Source: Candidatus Bathyarchaeota archaeon (GTDB taxonomy: Archaea > Thermoproteota > Bathyarchaeia > Bathyarchaeales > Bathycorpusculaceae). From it: DNA of 6,271 nt. The position numbers were made by a program, and so were the translations under genes. The notes beneath the pieces were generated by a model, which was not told the DNA's origin, did not search any database, and was given only the letters and a program-made list of their open reading frames with translations. Shown here in pieces: positions 5,685 through 6,271 of the stretch. Where the stretch lies: assembly GCA_013330975.1 (NCBI GenBank), contig DUHG01000067.1, positions 1-6,271 of the forward strand. The letters are read 5' to 3'. The number at the start of each line of letters is the position of its first letter. Position 1 is the stretch's first letter.

Positions 5685-5885
5685 ATGGGTAGAGCGATTT
5701 TGGCTGGAGTCTGGAGCAAAGGGGCATCGGTTTTTCTGAGTTATCCTTGCGAGGCTTGTGGTCACATGGTTGGAGGTGGCTTCAGCTACTGCCCAAAATG
5801 CAAGATAGCCCTCTGCATGCTCTGCGCTTCTGAGCTTAGGCATGAACGCTATAGAAATATTTTAACGTCAAAATTGAACAACTAG
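5685..5885 (+). CDS. Small zinc-binding protein with three CxxC pairs
   Basis: The 66-residue frame holds C22xxC25, C36xxC39 and C44xxC47 plus H27 and H53, embedded in YPCEACGHMVGGGFSYCPKC, KIALCMLC and ASELRHERYRN. The first two pairs form a classic zinc ribbon. The third pair with H53 could bind a second zinc, as in B-box or RING-like modules. Such proteins usually bind nucleic acid or protein; no specific role is visible. The start is uncertain: ATG 5685 has no Shine-Dalgarno site and follows a pyrimidine-rich tract, and the first 18 residues look unlike the rest, so translation may begin later at a non-ATG codon. It ends at TAG 5883-5885, 24 bases before the next gene on the same strand, and the two may be cotranscribed. 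Confidence 0.6.
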   Translation: MGRAILAGVWSKGASVFLSYPCEACGHMVGGGFSYCPKCKIALCMLCASELRHERYRNILTSKLNN

Positions 5886-5909
5886 AAGATAAAATAAAGT
5901 GAGAATCCA

Positions 5910-6236
5910 ATGAACATTATTCAAATAATCAGTCATTCTCCTGAAAGTTGCCCTTTAGGCAATCCAAAGAACCTTGATCTCATTATGGAATGGTTTGAGA
6001 AGGTGGGAAGCATAGCTGCAAAATATGATGTTAAAGTCATTGGTGTATGGACTGACCGTTGGGGGCACACTTCATGGGCAATTTTTGAAGCGCCAAGCAT
6101 GGAAAAATTTTTCAAGTTTGAGCTCGAACCAGTAAACGTGGCTAGAGTGGCATTCAATAGCGTCGAGACCAGAATGGTGACCAATGCAGAAGAGTCTCTT
6201 TCTTTTTTCACTCAGTACAAGAAACTGAACAAGTAG
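5910..6236 (+). CDS. DUF3303-like small alpha/beta protein
   Basis: The 108 residues fit a ferredoxin-like alpha/beta fold of the DUF3303 type. They start with a strand MNIIQIISHSPESCPLGN carrying the H-x-P-E-x-C-P pattern, then a helix (LIMEWFEKVGSIAAKYDV), the strands KVIGVWTDRWGHTSWAIFEA, a second helix, and a last strand. The C-terminal tail is slightly longer than I would expect. The biochemical function of this family is not established; relatives may be small dimeric stress or ligand-binding proteins. The start is supported by GTGAG 7 bases upstream and by the fold beginning at residue 2. The gene follows the zinc-binding protein by 24 bases on the same strand. The family call is from memory of the pattern and is moderate; the coding call is firm. 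Confidence 0.75.
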   Translation: MNIIQIISHSPESCPLGNPKNLDLIMEWFEKVGSIAAKYDVKVIGVWTDRWGHTSWAIFEAPSMEKFFKFELEPVNVARVAFNSVETRMVTNAEESLSFFTQYKKLNK

Positions 6237-6271
6237 GCTTGCGAAGCTATGAACTATTATCCTTGCCAAAA

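Noticed and set aside
6237..6247. GCTT-GCG-AAGC mini-hairpin after the last gene
   Set aside because: A 4-bp stem with a 3-base loop and no following T-run is too weak to call a terminator.

Overview
The window looks archaeal, most likely from an uncultivated mesophilic lineage of the Bathyarchaeia/Thermoproteota type. This rests on a very large secreted PQQ-like beta-propeller protein with a C-terminal membrane anchor, a TrmB-like sensor domain, oligo-T terminators, GGAGGTGAT-type Shine-Dalgarno sites, and many small proteins I can only match by style to archaeal metagenome families. The taxonomic placement is inference; no rRNA or other marker gene is present.

Layout. (1) 1-768, plus strand: a short open frame that may be the tail of a gene entering from the left, then a secreted, cysteine-free beta-rich protein whose best ribosome-binding site points at a GTA codon rather than a legal start. 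An oligo-T terminator inside a 9-bp inverted repeat follows. (2) 871-2703: a run of gene debris. It holds the C-terminal part of a TrmB-like regulator (931-1245, plus), a gene of unknown function broken by an in-frame TAG and a one-base frameshift (1361-2123, minus), and a decayed tyrosine recombinase that keeps its N-terminal and C-terminal ends but has lost the catalytic core (2290-2703, minus). None of these three appears intact. (3) 2780-5434, minus: an intact cell-surface PQQ-like propeller protein of about 884 residues with a signal peptide, N- and C-terminal Ig-like domains and a C-terminal transmembrane anchor. (4) 5435-5684: divergent intergenic region with two dyad elements, one of them a nested possible RNA fold. 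(5) 5685-6236, plus: a six-cysteine zinc-binding small protein followed 24 nt later by a DUF3303-like alpha/beta protein, possibly one transcription unit.

How it fits together. The two secreted proteins suggest a locus concerned with the cell surface, but nothing shows that they work together. The middle third reads best as the relic of one or more insertions: a dead integrase next to other broken genes, all bounded by intact neighbours. I see no rRNA, tRNA, CRISPR array or complete mobile element, and no convincing new functional system. The most useful leads are the GTA start anomaly, the decayed integrase (not visible as a start-to-stop open frame), and the self-sequestering Shine-Dalgarno hairpin at 871-887.
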